Source: Roseiarcus sp036489975
GTDB lineage: Bacteria > Pseudomonadota > Alphaproteobacteria > Rhizobiales > Beijerinckiaceae
Direction of reading: 5' to 3'
NCBI GenBank assembly: GCA_036489975.1
Contig: DASXES010000049.1
Location: 62,001 to 126,000 of the forward strand
Length of the DNA: 64,000 nt
Below are positions 26,081-34,764 of this stretch, one piece after another; the first letter of the stretch is position 1, and each line of letters begins with the position of its first letter. A program made the position numbers and the translations under genes. The notes under the pieces are model-generated. The model saw only the letters and a program-made list of their open reading frames with translations. It made no database searches and had not been told where the DNA came from.

Positions 26081-27607
26081 CTATCGCACTGGCGCGGCCT
26101 GGGCGCTCACCTGTGCTTCGCCGACATTGTCCATATTGTACACATCGTCACGGAAATTGGCGGGTCCCTCGCCGTTCGACCAGCCGGTCAGATAGACCCA
26201 GATCACCGGCACGGTCTTCACGAGGTTGATGTCGTAGCGCGCGCCTTCCTTGATTTTGGCTTGAAGCGCCGCTTTGTCCCAGCCGCCAGCGGGTCCGCCG
26301 CCCGTTCCTTCCAACAACCACGCTGCGTAATCGTAAACGCCCTGCACTCGCACACAGCCGTGGCTCAGGAACCGGTAGTCGGCCCCGAACAACCCTTTCG
26401 AGGGCGTGTCGTGCATATAGACGGCGAGTTTGTTGGGCATGTTGATGCGGATCGAGCCGAGTGAATTGCCGGCGCCCGAATCCTGCCTGAGCGTGTAATT
26501 GGCCGCCCGCTCCGTGCTCCAGTTGATGGCTCGCGGATTGATCTCCTTGCCCGAGCCATCGAGAATCCGGATCTTGGCCCGCGCCAGGTAGCCCGGATCC
26601 CGCTGCATCCGGGGTATGATTTCCTTCTTGATAATCGACGTCGGCACTGTCCAGGTCGGGTTGAGATTGACAGCCTGGATATGGGCGGAAATCTCTGGCG
26701 AGGGATGCTCCGGACCGCCGACGATCGCAGCGTAGCGGTGGACGACCCGGCCGTTTTCGACCGCCTCGACCGAGGTCGAGGGCAGGTTGACCACCACGTA
26801 CCGGTCATCGAAGGAGAAATTGACGCCCGCAAGGCGATTGGCGCTGGAGGCGAGCTCGTTGAAGCGCTCCCGGGCTGGAACGTTAAGCTCTTTCAGCGTC
26901 GCGCCGGAGACAGTTCCTGTCTCCCGCAGCCCTAGATGCGCCTGGAACCGCTTCACCGCCGCGGCGAGCCCCTTGTCCCACGCAAGACCGCTCGCTTCCC
27001 CGGGCTCGAGGTAGCCTTCGATCGCCAGGCGCTTGCGCAAGCGTGCGACCGCCTGCCCCTTCGCGCCTGGGCCGACCCCGACGAGGTCGGTCGGCCAGCC
27101 GCCGGCGTCGACGATCGCCGAATAGCGCTCGGACGCCTTCGCTGTGGCGAAGAACGTGTCGGGCTGGAGCGTCGGATGAGGATCGTCGCTGAGCGCGGTC
27201 TCGCGCGGGGGCACGCGCGGCGCGACTTTCTTCGGCTTCGGCGCCGCCGCGGCCTGGGCGGGAGGCGGCGAAGTCGTTGCCGGGGAAGCGCCGGTCGACG
27301 GGGAAGGGCTGGTGGTCGAATCGGTCGCAGCGGCAGGCGGGGTCGCCGGCATGAACGGAGTGACGAGGCCTTGAGTCGTGGCCGCAGGTTTCCCCGGAAT
27401 GGACGGCGGCGCTGAAGCGGTCGTCGCCGCAGGCTGATTCGCGGGAATCAATATTGGCGGCGTTGGCGACGTCGCAGCGGCGGGCGGGCTCGCCGGCGTC
27501 GAGGAGGTCGCCGCGGCGGGCGGCGTCGCCGCCGTCTGCGCCAGCGCGCCCGGTCCAAGGAGAGGCAGCCCGACGAGCGCCCCGGCAATCCAAATCCGCA
27601 GCATCAT
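26081..27607 (-). CDS. YcbB/LdtD-type L,D-transpeptidase
   Basis: A periplasmic peptidoglycan cross-linking enzyme, 508 residues. Order: signal peptide (MMLRIWIAGALVGLPLLGPG), a 110-residue Pro/Ala/Thr-rich low-complexity linker, a scaffold region, a peptidoglycan-binding domain (GAKGQAVARLRKRLAIEGYL) and the YkuD catalytic domain with the Cys/His motif SHGCVRV inside YRFLSHGCVRVQGVYDYAAW. The YcbB-type lid is consistent with the length. The start is set at ATG 27607 because the signal peptide follows at once; an ATG at 27664 is possible. It makes 3-3 cross-links, or anchors proteins, with meso-diaminopimelate. Confidence 0.92.
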   Translation of the reverse strand: MMLRIWIAGALVGLPLLGPGALAQTAATPPAAATSSTPASPPAAATSPTPPILIPANQPAATTASAPPSIPGKPAATTQGLVTPFMPATPPAAATDSTTSPSPSTGASPATTSPPPAQAAAAPKPKKVAPRVPPRETALSDDPHPTLQPDTFFATAKASERYSAIVDAGGWPTDLVGVGPGAKGQAVARLRKRLAIEGYLEPGEASGLAWDKGLAAAVKRFQAHLGLRETGTVSGATLKELNVPARERFNELASSANRLAGVNFSFDDRYVVVNLPSTSVEAVENGRVVHRYAAIVGGPEHPSPEISAHIQAVNLNPTWTVPTSIIKKEIIPRMQRDPGYLARAKIRILDGSGKEINPRAINWSTERAANYTLRQDSGAGNSLGSIRINMPNKLAVYMHDTPSKGLFGADYRFLSHGCVRVQGVYDYAAWLLEGTGGGPAGGWDKAALQAKIKEGARYDINLVKTVPVIWVYLTGWSNGEGPANFRDDVYNMDNVGEAQVSAQAAPVR

Positions 27608-27757
27608 GCGACAGAACCCGACACCATAAGGACGCGCCTCATGCGCGGCCCGCATAGTCTTCATTATGACCATTAAGGTTACTAATTTGTCGCCGTCGCC
27701 CCAACGTAGCGGCGGACCGGCCTTGTGCGCCATTACGCCCGGCGAGGCCGAAATGCA

Positions 27758-27779
27758 AAGGCCGCCCGTAGGCGGCCTT
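27758..27779 (-). terminator. Hairpin terminator downstream of the 66-codon gene
   Basis: Perfect 9-bp stem AAGGCCGCC/GGCGGCCTT with a 4-base loop, 30 bases beyond the stop of the small minus-strand gene and followed on that strand by TTTGCATTT. It looks like an intrinsic terminator with a broken U tract. Confidence 0.6.
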
Positions 27780-27808
27780 CGAGAAGCGCAGACGCGCTTG
27801 CGGGGCTC

Positions 27809-28009
27809 TCACTCGATGCCGGGAGAAAGCCGGTTGTTGCGGCCTCGCCGATAGCCGGCGACGCCAAGACCGCACACACAGAGCGCCATCAGCGCCCAGG
27901 CGGAGTCGGGAGAGGTATAACTCGCGGCGCCGTAAGGCAACCCGATCGCCAGCGCGCCATAGCCCGCCGCAACCGCGAAACGACGCGGATTCACTGAGCT
28001 GGTGGACAT
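27809..28009 (-). CDS. Small membrane protein with PEP-CTERM-like tail
   Basis: A 66-residue protein with two hydrophobic stretches. The second, SPDSAWALMALCVCGLGVAG followed by YRRGR, has the form of a PEP-CTERM sorting tail (motif, hydrophobic helix, Arg-rich end), although the motif reads SPDS rather than VPEP. ATG 28009 follows GGGGG at good distance, and a hairpin terminator lies downstream, which supports a real gene. No function known; a stand-alone sorting tail with almost no passenger is odd. Confidence 0.55.
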   Translation of the reverse strand: MSTSSVNPRRFAVAAGYGALAIGLPYGAASYTSPDSAWALMALCVCGLGVAGYRRGRNNRLSPGIE

Positions 28010-28201
28010 GTAACCCCCAAGTCCAAACGAGACCAGTGACCCTTGGTTAAGCGTGAACCATGACATGACTGTGGCAAATATTGCAGTTGCGAATAAAATT
28101 TTTCGCGCTGCGGCATCCCCCGGCAGGGGCGGGAAACCCGCGTTGGCTTTCATCCCACCGATACCAGGCCGCTGTCGCGTCTCGGCTCGTGGTCGGATCG
28201 T

Positions 28202-28870
28202 TCAGCCGACGATGAGAATATGCAGCCTTCGGGGCCCGTGAGCGCCGAGCAGCAGCGTCTGCTCGATATCGGCCGATCGGGAAGGGCCAGTGATAAAATT
28301 GAGCGTGCGCGGCGCGCCGCCCTTGCCGTACGTCCCGCGCAGCTTGGCGAACACGCCCTCGTAATCGGCCTCGACCGCTTCGCGCGGCAGGACGACGATG
28401 TGGTTATCGGCGAGAAAGTTGAGGGTCGTCGGGTTGTCCGGGCCCGAAACGAGCGCGAGCGTGCCGGTCTCGGCGATCCCGGCGAAGGCAGCCGAGACGG
28501 CGTTGACGTCGCCGCCGTCCGAGGCCCCATGCAGGATATCGAGCGAGGTCTCGCGCCATGGCATCGCGGCGAGGCGCGGATCGTCGCCCATGCGCAAGGT
28601 CGCCGGACAATTGCCTTCTCGTAAATAACGGGCGATTTCCGCCGGCGCGCCCTCCCATCCGGCGATCTCGACGACGCTCGCCTGCGCGCGCTCCGCCTCG
28701 GCCTTGAAAGTCGCGACCCTGCCCGAAACGTCGCCCTGTCCGCGCTTGGGCACGATTCCGGGCGGGGCCTGCTTGAGGCGCGTTTCGACCTCGAACCGGC
28801 GCGTCGCTTCGTCGCCGGTGACGCCGAGCGCGCGTCGAATGCTGGCCAGGACCGCCGCGCGGGAACTCAT
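28202..28870 (-). CDS. lutC: LutC-family protein of lactate oxidation
   Basis: A 222-residue LutC/YkgG protein, third subunit of the LutABC iron-sulfur L-lactate-oxidising complex. Family blocks: IAETGTLALVSGPDNPTTLN, LADNHIVVLPREAVEADYEG and the C-terminal LNFITGPSRSADIEQTLLLG with AHGPRRLHILIV. ATG 28870 overlaps the lutB stop by four bases. The gene lies last in a three-gene operon. Confidence 0.93.
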   Translation of the reverse strand: MSSRAAVLASIRRALGVTGDEATRRFEVETRLKQAPPGIVPKRGQGDVSGRVATFKAEAERAQASVVEIAGWEGAPAEIARYLREGNCPATLRMGDDPRLAAMPWRETSLDILHGASDGGDVNAVSAAFAGIAETGTLALVSGPDNPTTLNFLADNHIVVLPREAVEADYEGVFAKLRGTYGKGGAPRTLNFITGPSRSADIEQTLLLGAHGPRRLHILIVG

Positions 28871-30294
28871 CGAACCGGGCCGCTCCGCGCCCGCCACTGA
28901 CGCTGGAACGTCGCGCCCTCCGGCGCGGCAAGATCGCGATAGCGCGTCCAGCCGCCGGCGAAGGGCAGCCAGGAGAAGCGCCCCCTGCCGCGTCCCGCAA
29001 GGCGCATGGCGCGGGCGGCGAGGTCCGTCGCCAGGCGATAAAGGGCCGGTCGGGCGGCGAAGAACGCCCAGAAGCCGAGGCCGTAGCGCATCGGCGCCGG
29101 CGACAGGCGGCGCTCGAACTCGCGCTCCCGCCAATGGCGCATCATGCCGGGCAGCGGAATGCGCACCGGACAGACCTCTTCGCAGCGGCCGCAGAAGGTC
29201 GAGGCGTTCGGCAATTGGCCGCCCTCGGTGACGCCGATCAGTGAGGGCGTCAGCACCGCGCCCATCGGCCCGGGATAGACCCAGCCATAAGCGTGTCCAC
29301 CGACCGCCTGATAGACCGGGCAGTGATTCATGCACGCGCCGCACCGGATGCAGCGCAGCATGGGCTGGAACTCGCCGCCGAGCATGTTGGAGCGGCCGTT
29401 GTCGAGAATCACGACATGATAGGCGCGCGGCCCATCGGGATCGCCCGGCCGCCGCGGCCCGGTCGACAGCGTCGTATAGACCGAGGCGTCCTGCCCGGTC
29501 GCCGAACGCGGCAGCACCCGCAGAAGCTGCGCGGCGTCTTCCAGCGTGGGGACGATCTTCTCGATCGACGCGATGACGATATGCGCCTCCGGCAGGATTT
29601 GGGTGAGATCGCCGTTGCCTTCGTTGGTGACGATGATCGAGGTTCCCGTTTCGGCGACAAGAAAATTCGCGCCGGTGACGCCAACGTCCGCGGCCAGAAA
29701 TTTTGCGCGCAGGATCTGGCGCGCTTCGGCCAGCAATTGCTCGGGCTCGGCGAGACTGCGGTCGGTGGGCAGACCGTGGTGGGCCTTGCGAAATTCCCGC
29801 TCGACATCTTTGGCGGTGAGATGGATCGCCGGCGCGATGATGTGGGATGGACCTTCGCCGCGCAACTGGATGATGTACTCGCCAAGGTCGGTCTCGACCG
29901 GCTCGATCCCCGCCGCCTCGAGGGCTTCGTTGAGCCCGATCTCCTCGGCGATCATCGACTTGCCCTTGGTGACGCTCTTCGCCTCCATCGACTTGCAGAG
30001 ATCAATGATGATCCTGCGCGCTTCGTCGGCGTCCTGCGCATAGTGGACTTGGCCGCCGCTCGCGCGGACTTGTCGCTCGTAGGCCTCGAGATAGAGGTCG
30101 AGATGAGCGAGCGTATGGTCCTTGATCGCGCGCGCGCTGTCGCGCAGCGCCTCGAACTCGGGCAGCCGCGCGACCGCGGCGGCGCGACGCGCGACGAAAT
30201 TGCCGGCGAAGGCGAGCGCGCCCTGCAGGCGCGCATCGGTCAGCGCCTCGTGCGCGTTCTCCTTGAACCGGGCCGAAGTCGCGACAACGCTCAT
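28867..30294 (-). CDS. lutB: LutB-family iron-sulfur protein of lactate oxidation
   Basis: A 475-residue protein with an N-terminal LUD domain (KSVTKGKSMIAEEIGLNEAL, GVTGANFLVAETGTSIIVTN) and a C-terminal ferredoxin-like domain carrying two 4Fe-4S sites, CIRCGACMNHCPVY and CGRCEEVCPVRIPLP. It oxidises lactate to pyruvate together with LutA and LutC. Start chosen at ATG 30294 (MSVVATSARFKENAHEAL), overlapping the lutA stop by four bases. The longer upstream open frame is a shadow of lutA. Confidence 0.95.
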   Translation of the reverse strand: MSVVATSARFKENAHEALTDARLQGALAFAGNFVARRAAAVARLPEFEALRDSARAIKDHTLAHLDLYLEAYERQVRASGGQVHYAQDADEARRIIIDLCKSMEAKSVTKGKSMIAEEIGLNEALEAAGIEPVETDLGEYIIQLRGEGPSHIIAPAIHLTAKDVEREFRKAHHGLPTDRSLAEPEQLLAEARQILRAKFLAADVGVTGANFLVAETGTSIIVTNEGNGDLTQILPEAHIVIASIEKIVPTLEDAAQLLRVLPRSATGQDASVYTTLSTGPRRPGDPDGPRAYHVVILDNGRSNMLGGEFQPMLRCIRCGACMNHCPVYQAVGGHAYGWVYPGPMGAVLTPSLIGVTEGGQLPNASTFCGRCEEVCPVRIPLPGMMRHWREREFERRLSPAPMRYGLGFWAFFAARPALYRLATDLAARAMRLAGRGRGRFSWLPFAGGWTRYRDLAAPEGATFQRQWRARSGPVR

Positions 30295-31097
30295 CGGGCC
30301 GCCTCGGGCTTGCCTTCGCCGATCGCCGGCCCGTCCGCCATTCCCGCCAGGATCTCCGCGACATGACGCGCCTTGACCGGCGATCCCGCGCGGCTCAGCT
30401 TTCCGGCCATGTTCATGAGACACCCGAGATCGCCGGCGAGCACAATGTCCGGTTTCGCGCCGCGAATGTCGTCGGCCTTGCGCGCCACTATCGCGTTCGA
30501 GAGTTCGCCGTATTTGGTCGCGAACAGGCCGCCGAAGCCGCAACAGGTTTCCGCGTCCTTGAGCTCGACCAGCGTCAAACCCTCGACCCCGGCCAGAAGC
30601 CGCCGCGGCTGCGCTTTCACCCCGAGTTCGCGGAGGCCAGCGCAGGAATCGTGATAGGCGACCGTTCCGTCATAGCGCGCCGCGACTTTTTTGACGCCCA
30701 TGACGTCGACCAGGAAGCTGATCAGTTCGTGCGCTTTTCCCGCGAATCGCTCGGCCCGCTCGGCAAGTTCCGGCTCGCCTGCGAACAGGTCGGGATAATG
30801 CTTGATCAGCATGCCGCCGCACGAACCGCTCGGCGCGACGACATAGTCGCAGTCTTCGAAGGCGTCGATCGCCTGCCGCGCAAGGCGTTTCGCGGTCGCG
30901 CGGTCGCCGGCGTTGTACGCCGGCTGGCCGCAGCAGGTCTGGCTCGGCACCACCACCTTGCAGCCCGCGTCCTCGAGCAGCTTGACCGCCGCGAAGCCGA
31001 CGCTCGGCCTGATGATGTCAACGAGGCAGGTGACGAACAGGCCGACGCGGGGCTGGGCGTTCCGGGTCGAGCCTGAAGCGTCCGCCGTCGTGTTCAT
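30291..31097 (-). CDS. lutA: LutA-family CCG-domain protein of lactate oxidation
   Basis: A 268-residue protein with two CCG (cysteine-rich) domains: GLFVTCLVDIIRPSVGFAAV with TCCGQPAYNAGD, and DSCAGLRELGV with ETCCGFGGLFATKYGEL; these bind an unusual iron-sulfur cofactor as in heterodisulfide reductase and glycolate oxidase subunits. First gene of lutABC. It is divergent from pncB across 72 bp; no LutR-type regulator is in the neighbourhood. Confidence 0.94.
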   Translation of the reverse strand: MNTTADASGSTRNAQPRVGLFVTCLVDIIRPSVGFAAVKLLEDAGCKVVVPSQTCCGQPAYNAGDRATAKRLARQAIDAFEDCDYVVAPSGSCGGMLIKHYPDLFAGEPELAERAERFAGKAHELISFLVDVMGVKKVAARYDGTVAYHDSCAGLRELGVKAQPRRLLAGVEGLTLVELKDAETCCGFGGLFATKYGELSNAIVARKADDIRGAKPDIVLAGDLGCLMNMAGKLSRAGSPVKARHVAEILAGMADGPAIGEGKPEAAR

Positions 31098-31169
31098 TTA
31101 TTCATTCACCTTGCCCCAAGGGGAGGGCCGCCCTTGTCGCTCAGCCTCCGTGTCCATTAAGGTCGCATA

Positions 31170-32486
31170 ATGGCCACGGATATCGCAACCCGCGTCTATA
31201 ACCATACGTTCCGCATCGATCCAGCGGTCCGTACGCTGCTCGATACGGACTTCTACAAGCTTTTGATGCTCCAGATGATCTGGAAACTGCATCCGAAGCT
31301 CCAGGTGACCTTCCAGCTCATCAACCGGACGACGTCGGTGAGACTCGCGGACATCGTGGACGAGCGCGAGCTCACCGACCAGCTCGATCATGCGCGCACG
31401 CTGCGGCTCGCCAAGAACGAGCTGATCTGGCTCGCCGGCAACACTTTTTACGGCACGCGCCACATCTTCGAGCCCGAGTTCATGGAGTGGCTGGCGACGT
31501 TCGAACTGCCGGAGTACGAATTGACCAAGCGCGACGGGCAATATGAGCTGCGCTTCGCCGGCCCGTGGACCGGGACGACGATGTGGGAGATTCCGGCGCT
31601 CGCCATCATCAGCGAGCTTAGAGCCCGCGCGGCGATGCGCAGCATGAGCCGCTTCGATCTCGACGTCCTCTACGCCCGGGCGAAGGCCAAGCTGTGGTCG
31701 AAAGTGGAGCGGCTGCGCATCCTCGAGAAGGAGGCGGGGCCGGTCAGGGTGTCGGATTTCGGCACCCGCCGGCGGCACGGCTTTCTCTGGCACCGCTGGT
31801 GCGTCGAGGCGATGCAGGAAGGGCTTGGGGCGAGCTTCATCGGCACGTCCAACGTCAAGCACGCGATGGACACTGGGCTTGAGGCGATCGGCACCAACGC
31901 GCATGAGCTCCCGATGGTCTATGGCGCGATCGCCGAGGACGACGAGGCGCTCCTCGAGGCGCCGTACCGGGTGCTCAAGGACTGGGCGAAGATGTATGGC
32001 GGCAACCTCCTGGTCGTCCTGCCGGACTGTTTCGGCACGACCTCGTTCCTTCGCCAGGCGCCCGACTGGGTGGCGGACTGGAAGGGCGCGCGGCCGGATT
32101 CGAAGCCGCCGGTCCCCGCCGCGCGGGAGCTGATCGCCTGGTGGAAGGAACGCGGCCGCGATCCGCGGGAGAAGCTCGTCGTGCTGTCCGACGCGATGGA
32201 CGTCGATTCGATCGAAGACTCGGTGCGCGCGCTGAAAGGTCAGGTCAACCTGTCGTTCGGCTGGGGCACCAATCTCACCAATGATTTCATCGGCTGCGCT
32301 CCGGCCGGCGTCGATGGCCAGCTCAAGCCGATCTCGCTCGTCTGCAAGGTTGTCGAGGCGGACGGCCGCCCGGCGGTCAAGCTCTCGGACAATCCGAGCA
32401 AGGTGCTGGGCCTGCCCGGCCAAGTCGAGCGCTATCGGCGCGTATTTGGGACCGCCGGCATGAAGGCCCTGCCTCTGATGGTGTAG
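31170..32486 (+). CDS. pncB: Nicotinate phosphoribosyltransferase
   Basis: A 438-residue enzyme of the NAD salvage pathway that joins nicotinate to PRPP. The N terminus DTDFYKLLMLQMIWKLHPKL, the centre RVSDFGTRRRHGFLWHRWCV and GTSNVKHAMDTGLEAIGTNA, and the C-terminal GWGTNLTNDF are diagnostic of PncB; the autophosphorylated His is in the GTNAHELPMV segment. Cytoplasmic. AAGG lies nine bases before the ATG. It shares a short divergent promoter region with lutABC, with no clear regulatory site. Confidence 0.96.
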   Translation: MATDIATRVYNHTFRIDPAVRTLLDTDFYKLLMLQMIWKLHPKLQVTFQLINRTTSVRLADIVDERELTDQLDHARTLRLAKNELIWLAGNTFYGTRHIFEPEFMEWLATFELPEYELTKRDGQYELRFAGPWTGTTMWEIPALAIISELRARAAMRSMSRFDLDVLYARAKAKLWSKVERLRILEKEAGPVRVSDFGTRRRHGFLWHRWCVEAMQEGLGASFIGTSNVKHAMDTGLEAIGTNAHELPMVYGAIAEDDEALLEAPYRVLKDWAKMYGGNLLVVLPDCFGTTSFLRQAPDWVADWKGARPDSKPPVPAARELIAWWKERGRDPREKLVVLSDAMDVDSIEDSVRALKGQVNLSFGWGTNLTNDFIGCAPAGVDGQLKPISLVCKVVEADGRPAVKLSDNPSKVLGLPGQVERYRRVFGTAGMKALPLMV

Positions 32487-32506
32487 AGCCCGTCCGACGC
32501 GCTCGC

Positions 32507-32568
32507 CGATTCGATCCCCTCCGGCCGCTCGATCGCCGAAGCGGGCGGTTGAGAAGGGGATAGAATCG
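32507..32568. repeat. Long imperfect hairpin between pncB and the muramidase gene
   Basis: Outer arms CGATTCGATCCCCT (32507-32520) and AGGGGATAGAATCG (32555-32568) pair at 13 of 14 positions; inner arms CCGGCCGC (32521-32528) and GCGGGCGG (32541-32548) pair at 7 of 8, leaving a 12-base loop and one 6-base bulge. No U tract follows, so it is not an ordinary terminator; it could be an RNA element or attenuating structure before the next gene. Confidence 0.6.
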
Positions 32569-32588
32569 CCAGCAGGAGATTCGCGCCC

Positions 32589-33203
32589 GTGCCTTACAAA
32601 ACGCCCTCGTGGCTGGCGCCCGAAGCGCCCGCCGTCCCGCCTCCCGCGCCGCCCCTGTCGCGGTTCCTGGCTTGCCTGCCTTACACGCTGGCGCAGGAAT
32701 GCCCTGACCCGGCCGACTGGGGCGACCCGGCGAATTTTTCCGATGATCCGCACGATCCAGGCGGAGCGACCATGTGTGGCATAACTCAGGGCGAATATGA
32801 CGCCTACCGCAACGCTCTCGGCGAGCCCGAACAGGATGTCGAGCTGATAACGCGATCCGAAGGCCAGGCCCTATATCTGGCGAATTACTGGCGCCCGCGC
32901 TGCCCGCAGCTGCCGATCGGCCTCGACCTCTCCTTCTTCGATTCGTCGGTCAACATGGGACCGGGACAGGCGACCGAAATTCTCCAGTTCATCCTCGACA
33001 TCGGCGTCGACGGAATTTGGGGCCCCCAGACTGACGGCGCCGTCACCGGGATCAGCGACGTCGATGGCGTCATCAACGCTTTCACGGCTCAACGCGAGGC
33101 TGTCTATCGTTCATTCTCGACTTTTCAATATTTCGGCGCGGACTGGATTCGAAGAGCGAGCGAGATCGGCGACGAGTCGATCCAGATGACGGCGATCGCG
33201 TAA
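32589..33203 (+). CDS. GH108-type N-acetylmuramidase (secretion-activator/endolysin-like)
   Basis: A 204-residue protein of the glycosyl hydrolase 108 family (zliS/secretion activator, phage endolysins). The catalytic-Glu region is LAQECPDPADWGDPANFSDD followed by DPGGATMCGITQGEYDAYR; the family DPGGAT-x-x-GIT block is intact. Then DLSFFDSSVNMGPGQATEIL and DGIWGPQTDGAV resemble the associated peptidoglycan-binding region. It starts with GTG at 32589 after AGGAG. No signal peptide, holin or phage genes are near. The Glu position before an unusual 18-residue insertion makes activity less certain. Confidence 0.75.
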   Translation: MPYKTPSWLAPEAPAVPPPAPPLSRFLACLPYTLAQECPDPADWGDPANFSDDPHDPGGATMCGITQGEYDAYRNALGEPEQDVELITRSEGQALYLANYWRPRCPQLPIGLDLSFFDSSVNMGPGQATEILQFILDIGVDGIWGPQTDGAVTGISDVDGVINAFTAQREAVYRSFSTFQYFGADWIRRASEIGDESIQMTAIA

Positions 33204-33237
33204 TGTCGAACTGCGGCAGGAGCTGAGGGTTTTACCA

Positions 33238-33795
33238 ATGGGAGATCGTTTTCCAAGCCTCGCCGACAAGCATCGCGAGTTCATTCTCAGGCAGCGCATT
33301 TTTTTCGCCGCTTCCGCGGCGCCCGGCGCGCGGGTCAACATCTCGCCGCGCGGGACGGACGCCTTCGCCATCATCGACGAGCGCGCCGTCGCCTATCTCG
33401 ATCGCACCGGAAGCGGCAACGAAACCGCCGCGCATCTGAAGGCGGATGGTCGAATCACGATCATGTTCTGCGCCTTCGACGGGGCGCCCAACATCCTGCG
33501 CCTGTACGGGCGCGGCGAGGTTCTGCGCCGCGGCTCCGCAGGTTATTCAGCCCTGCTCGGCAGCGCCTTCGGCGACGCCGAGCCGACCGGAGCGCGCCAG
33601 ATCGTCCGCCTTGATATCGAGCTCGTGCAGACCTCCTGCGGCTACGGAACGCCCTTGTTCGACTATCGCGGCGAGCGCCCTTCGCTCGACAATTGGGCGC
33701 GCGCCAAGGGCGAGGAGGGCCTCGAGACGTATCGGCGCGAGAAGAACAGGGTCAGCATCGACGGCCTGCCGACCGGCTGGCTAGACGAGGCCTGA
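33238..33795 (+). CDS. Pyridoxamine 5'-phosphate oxidase-fold protein
   Basis: A 185-residue split-barrel flavoprotein (FFAASAAPGARVNISPRGTD, VAYLDRTGSGNETAAHLKAD, RITIMFCAFDGAPNILRLYG), matching a common actinobacterial and proteobacterial PPOX subfamily, with C-terminal TSCGYGTPLFDYRGERPSLD. It probably binds FMN or F420. It is unlike the PPOX gene at 4229. It precedes the Ada-like gene with about 100 bases between; a shared function is not evident. Confidence 0.85.
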   Translation: MGDRFPSLADKHREFILRQRIFFAASAAPGARVNISPRGTDAFAIIDERAVAYLDRTGSGNETAAHLKADGRITIMFCAFDGAPNILRLYGRGEVLRRGSAGYSALLGSAFGDAEPTGARQIVRLDIELVQTSCGYGTPLFDYRGERPSLDNWARAKGEEGLETYRREKNRVSIDGLPTGWLDEA

Positions 33796-33894
33796 GGATT
33801 GGCTGGTCCATCGTCGTTTTCGGGTGGCGCGCGGGTCCGTGGGGCGCGTATGCGTGTCGATCCGCGCCCCACGCCCGGCGAACAGGACCAGGCC

Positions 33895-34752
33895 ATGCTC
33901 GACATTCCCAGCGCTCCGCCAGCCGGCGCCGACTACGCCACTGTCAAAAGCGCTATCGAGTTCATCTCCAAGCGCTATCGCGATCAGCCGTCGGTCGAGG
34001 CGATCGCGGCCCATGTCGGCCTTTCGCCCTCGCATTTCCAGCACGTCTTCAAGCGCTGGGCGGGGCTGACCCCGAAGGCGTTCCTGCAGGCGATCACGCT
34101 TGAGCGGGCGCGGGAGCTTCTGCGCGATTCCGCCAGCGTTCTGGACGCGGCCTATGACGTCGGCCTCTCCGGCCCGAGCCGCCTGCACGATCTGTTCGTC
34201 GCTCATGAGGCTTTGACGCCTGGCGACTACCGGCGCGACGATCTGACGCTGGCCTATGGCTTCCACCCCTCCCCGTTCGGCGAGGCGATCGTCGTCGCGG
34301 CGCCCCGCGGCATGGCGGGCTTAGGCTTCGTCGACGAGGGAAAGCGCGAGGCCGCGCTCGCCGACATGGCCCGGCGCTGGCCGCGCGCGCGCCTCATCGA
34401 GGATCAGCGCGCGACCGCCGCTTACGCCGCGCGCGCCTTCGATCCCGGCCTCTGGCGACCCGATGCGCCGCTGCGCGTCGTCCTGATCGGCACGGATTTC
34501 GAGCTTCGGGTCTGGGAGACATTGCTCAGTATTCCGCTGGGCTGCGCGACCACCTATTCCGACATCGCCCACAAGATCGGCAGGTCGACGGCGGCGCGCG
34601 CGGTCGGCGCTGCTGTGGGCAAAAATCCGATCTCGTTCGTCGTCCCCTGTCATCGGGTGCTGGGGCGCTCGGGGGCGCTCACCGGCTACCATTGGGGTCT
34701 TGCGCGCAAGCAGGCGATCATCGGCTGGGAGGCGGGGCGCACGGCGGCGTGA
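33895..34752 (+). CDS. Ada-like AraC/O6-methylguanine-DNA methyltransferase lacking the phosphotriester domain
   Basis: A 285-residue fusion: AraC-type helix-turn-helix (about 17-112, VEAIAAHVGLSPSHFQHVFK) plus an O6-alkylguanine methyltransferase domain whose acceptor Cys252 is in PCHRV (FVVPCHRVLGRSGALTGYHW). The N-terminal zinc domain of E. coli Ada, which senses methylphosphotriesters, is absent, so it may repair DNA without the classical switch. Start at 33895 because AGGA stands seven bases before that ATG; ATG 33850 in frame is possible. Convergent with the mechanosensitive-channel gene. Confidence 0.9.
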   Translation: MLDIPSAPPAGADYATVKSAIEFISKRYRDQPSVEAIAAHVGLSPSHFQHVFKRWAGLTPKAFLQAITLERARELLRDSASVLDAAYDVGLSGPSRLHDLFVAHEALTPGDYRRDDLTLAYGFHPSPFGEAIVVAAPRGMAGLGFVDEGKREAALADMARRWPRARLIEDQRATAAYAARAFDPGLWRPDAPLRVVLIGTDFELRVWETLLSIPLGCATTYSDIAHKIGRSTAARAVGAAVGKNPISFVVPCHRVLGRSGALTGYHWGLARKQAIIGWEAGRTAA

Positions 34753-34764
34753 GGCGGAGCGCCT

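Noticed and set aside
31098..32753. 551-codon minus-strand frame across pncB
   Set aside because: Shadow of pncB; no domain, and it runs through the divergent promoter and the muramidase start.
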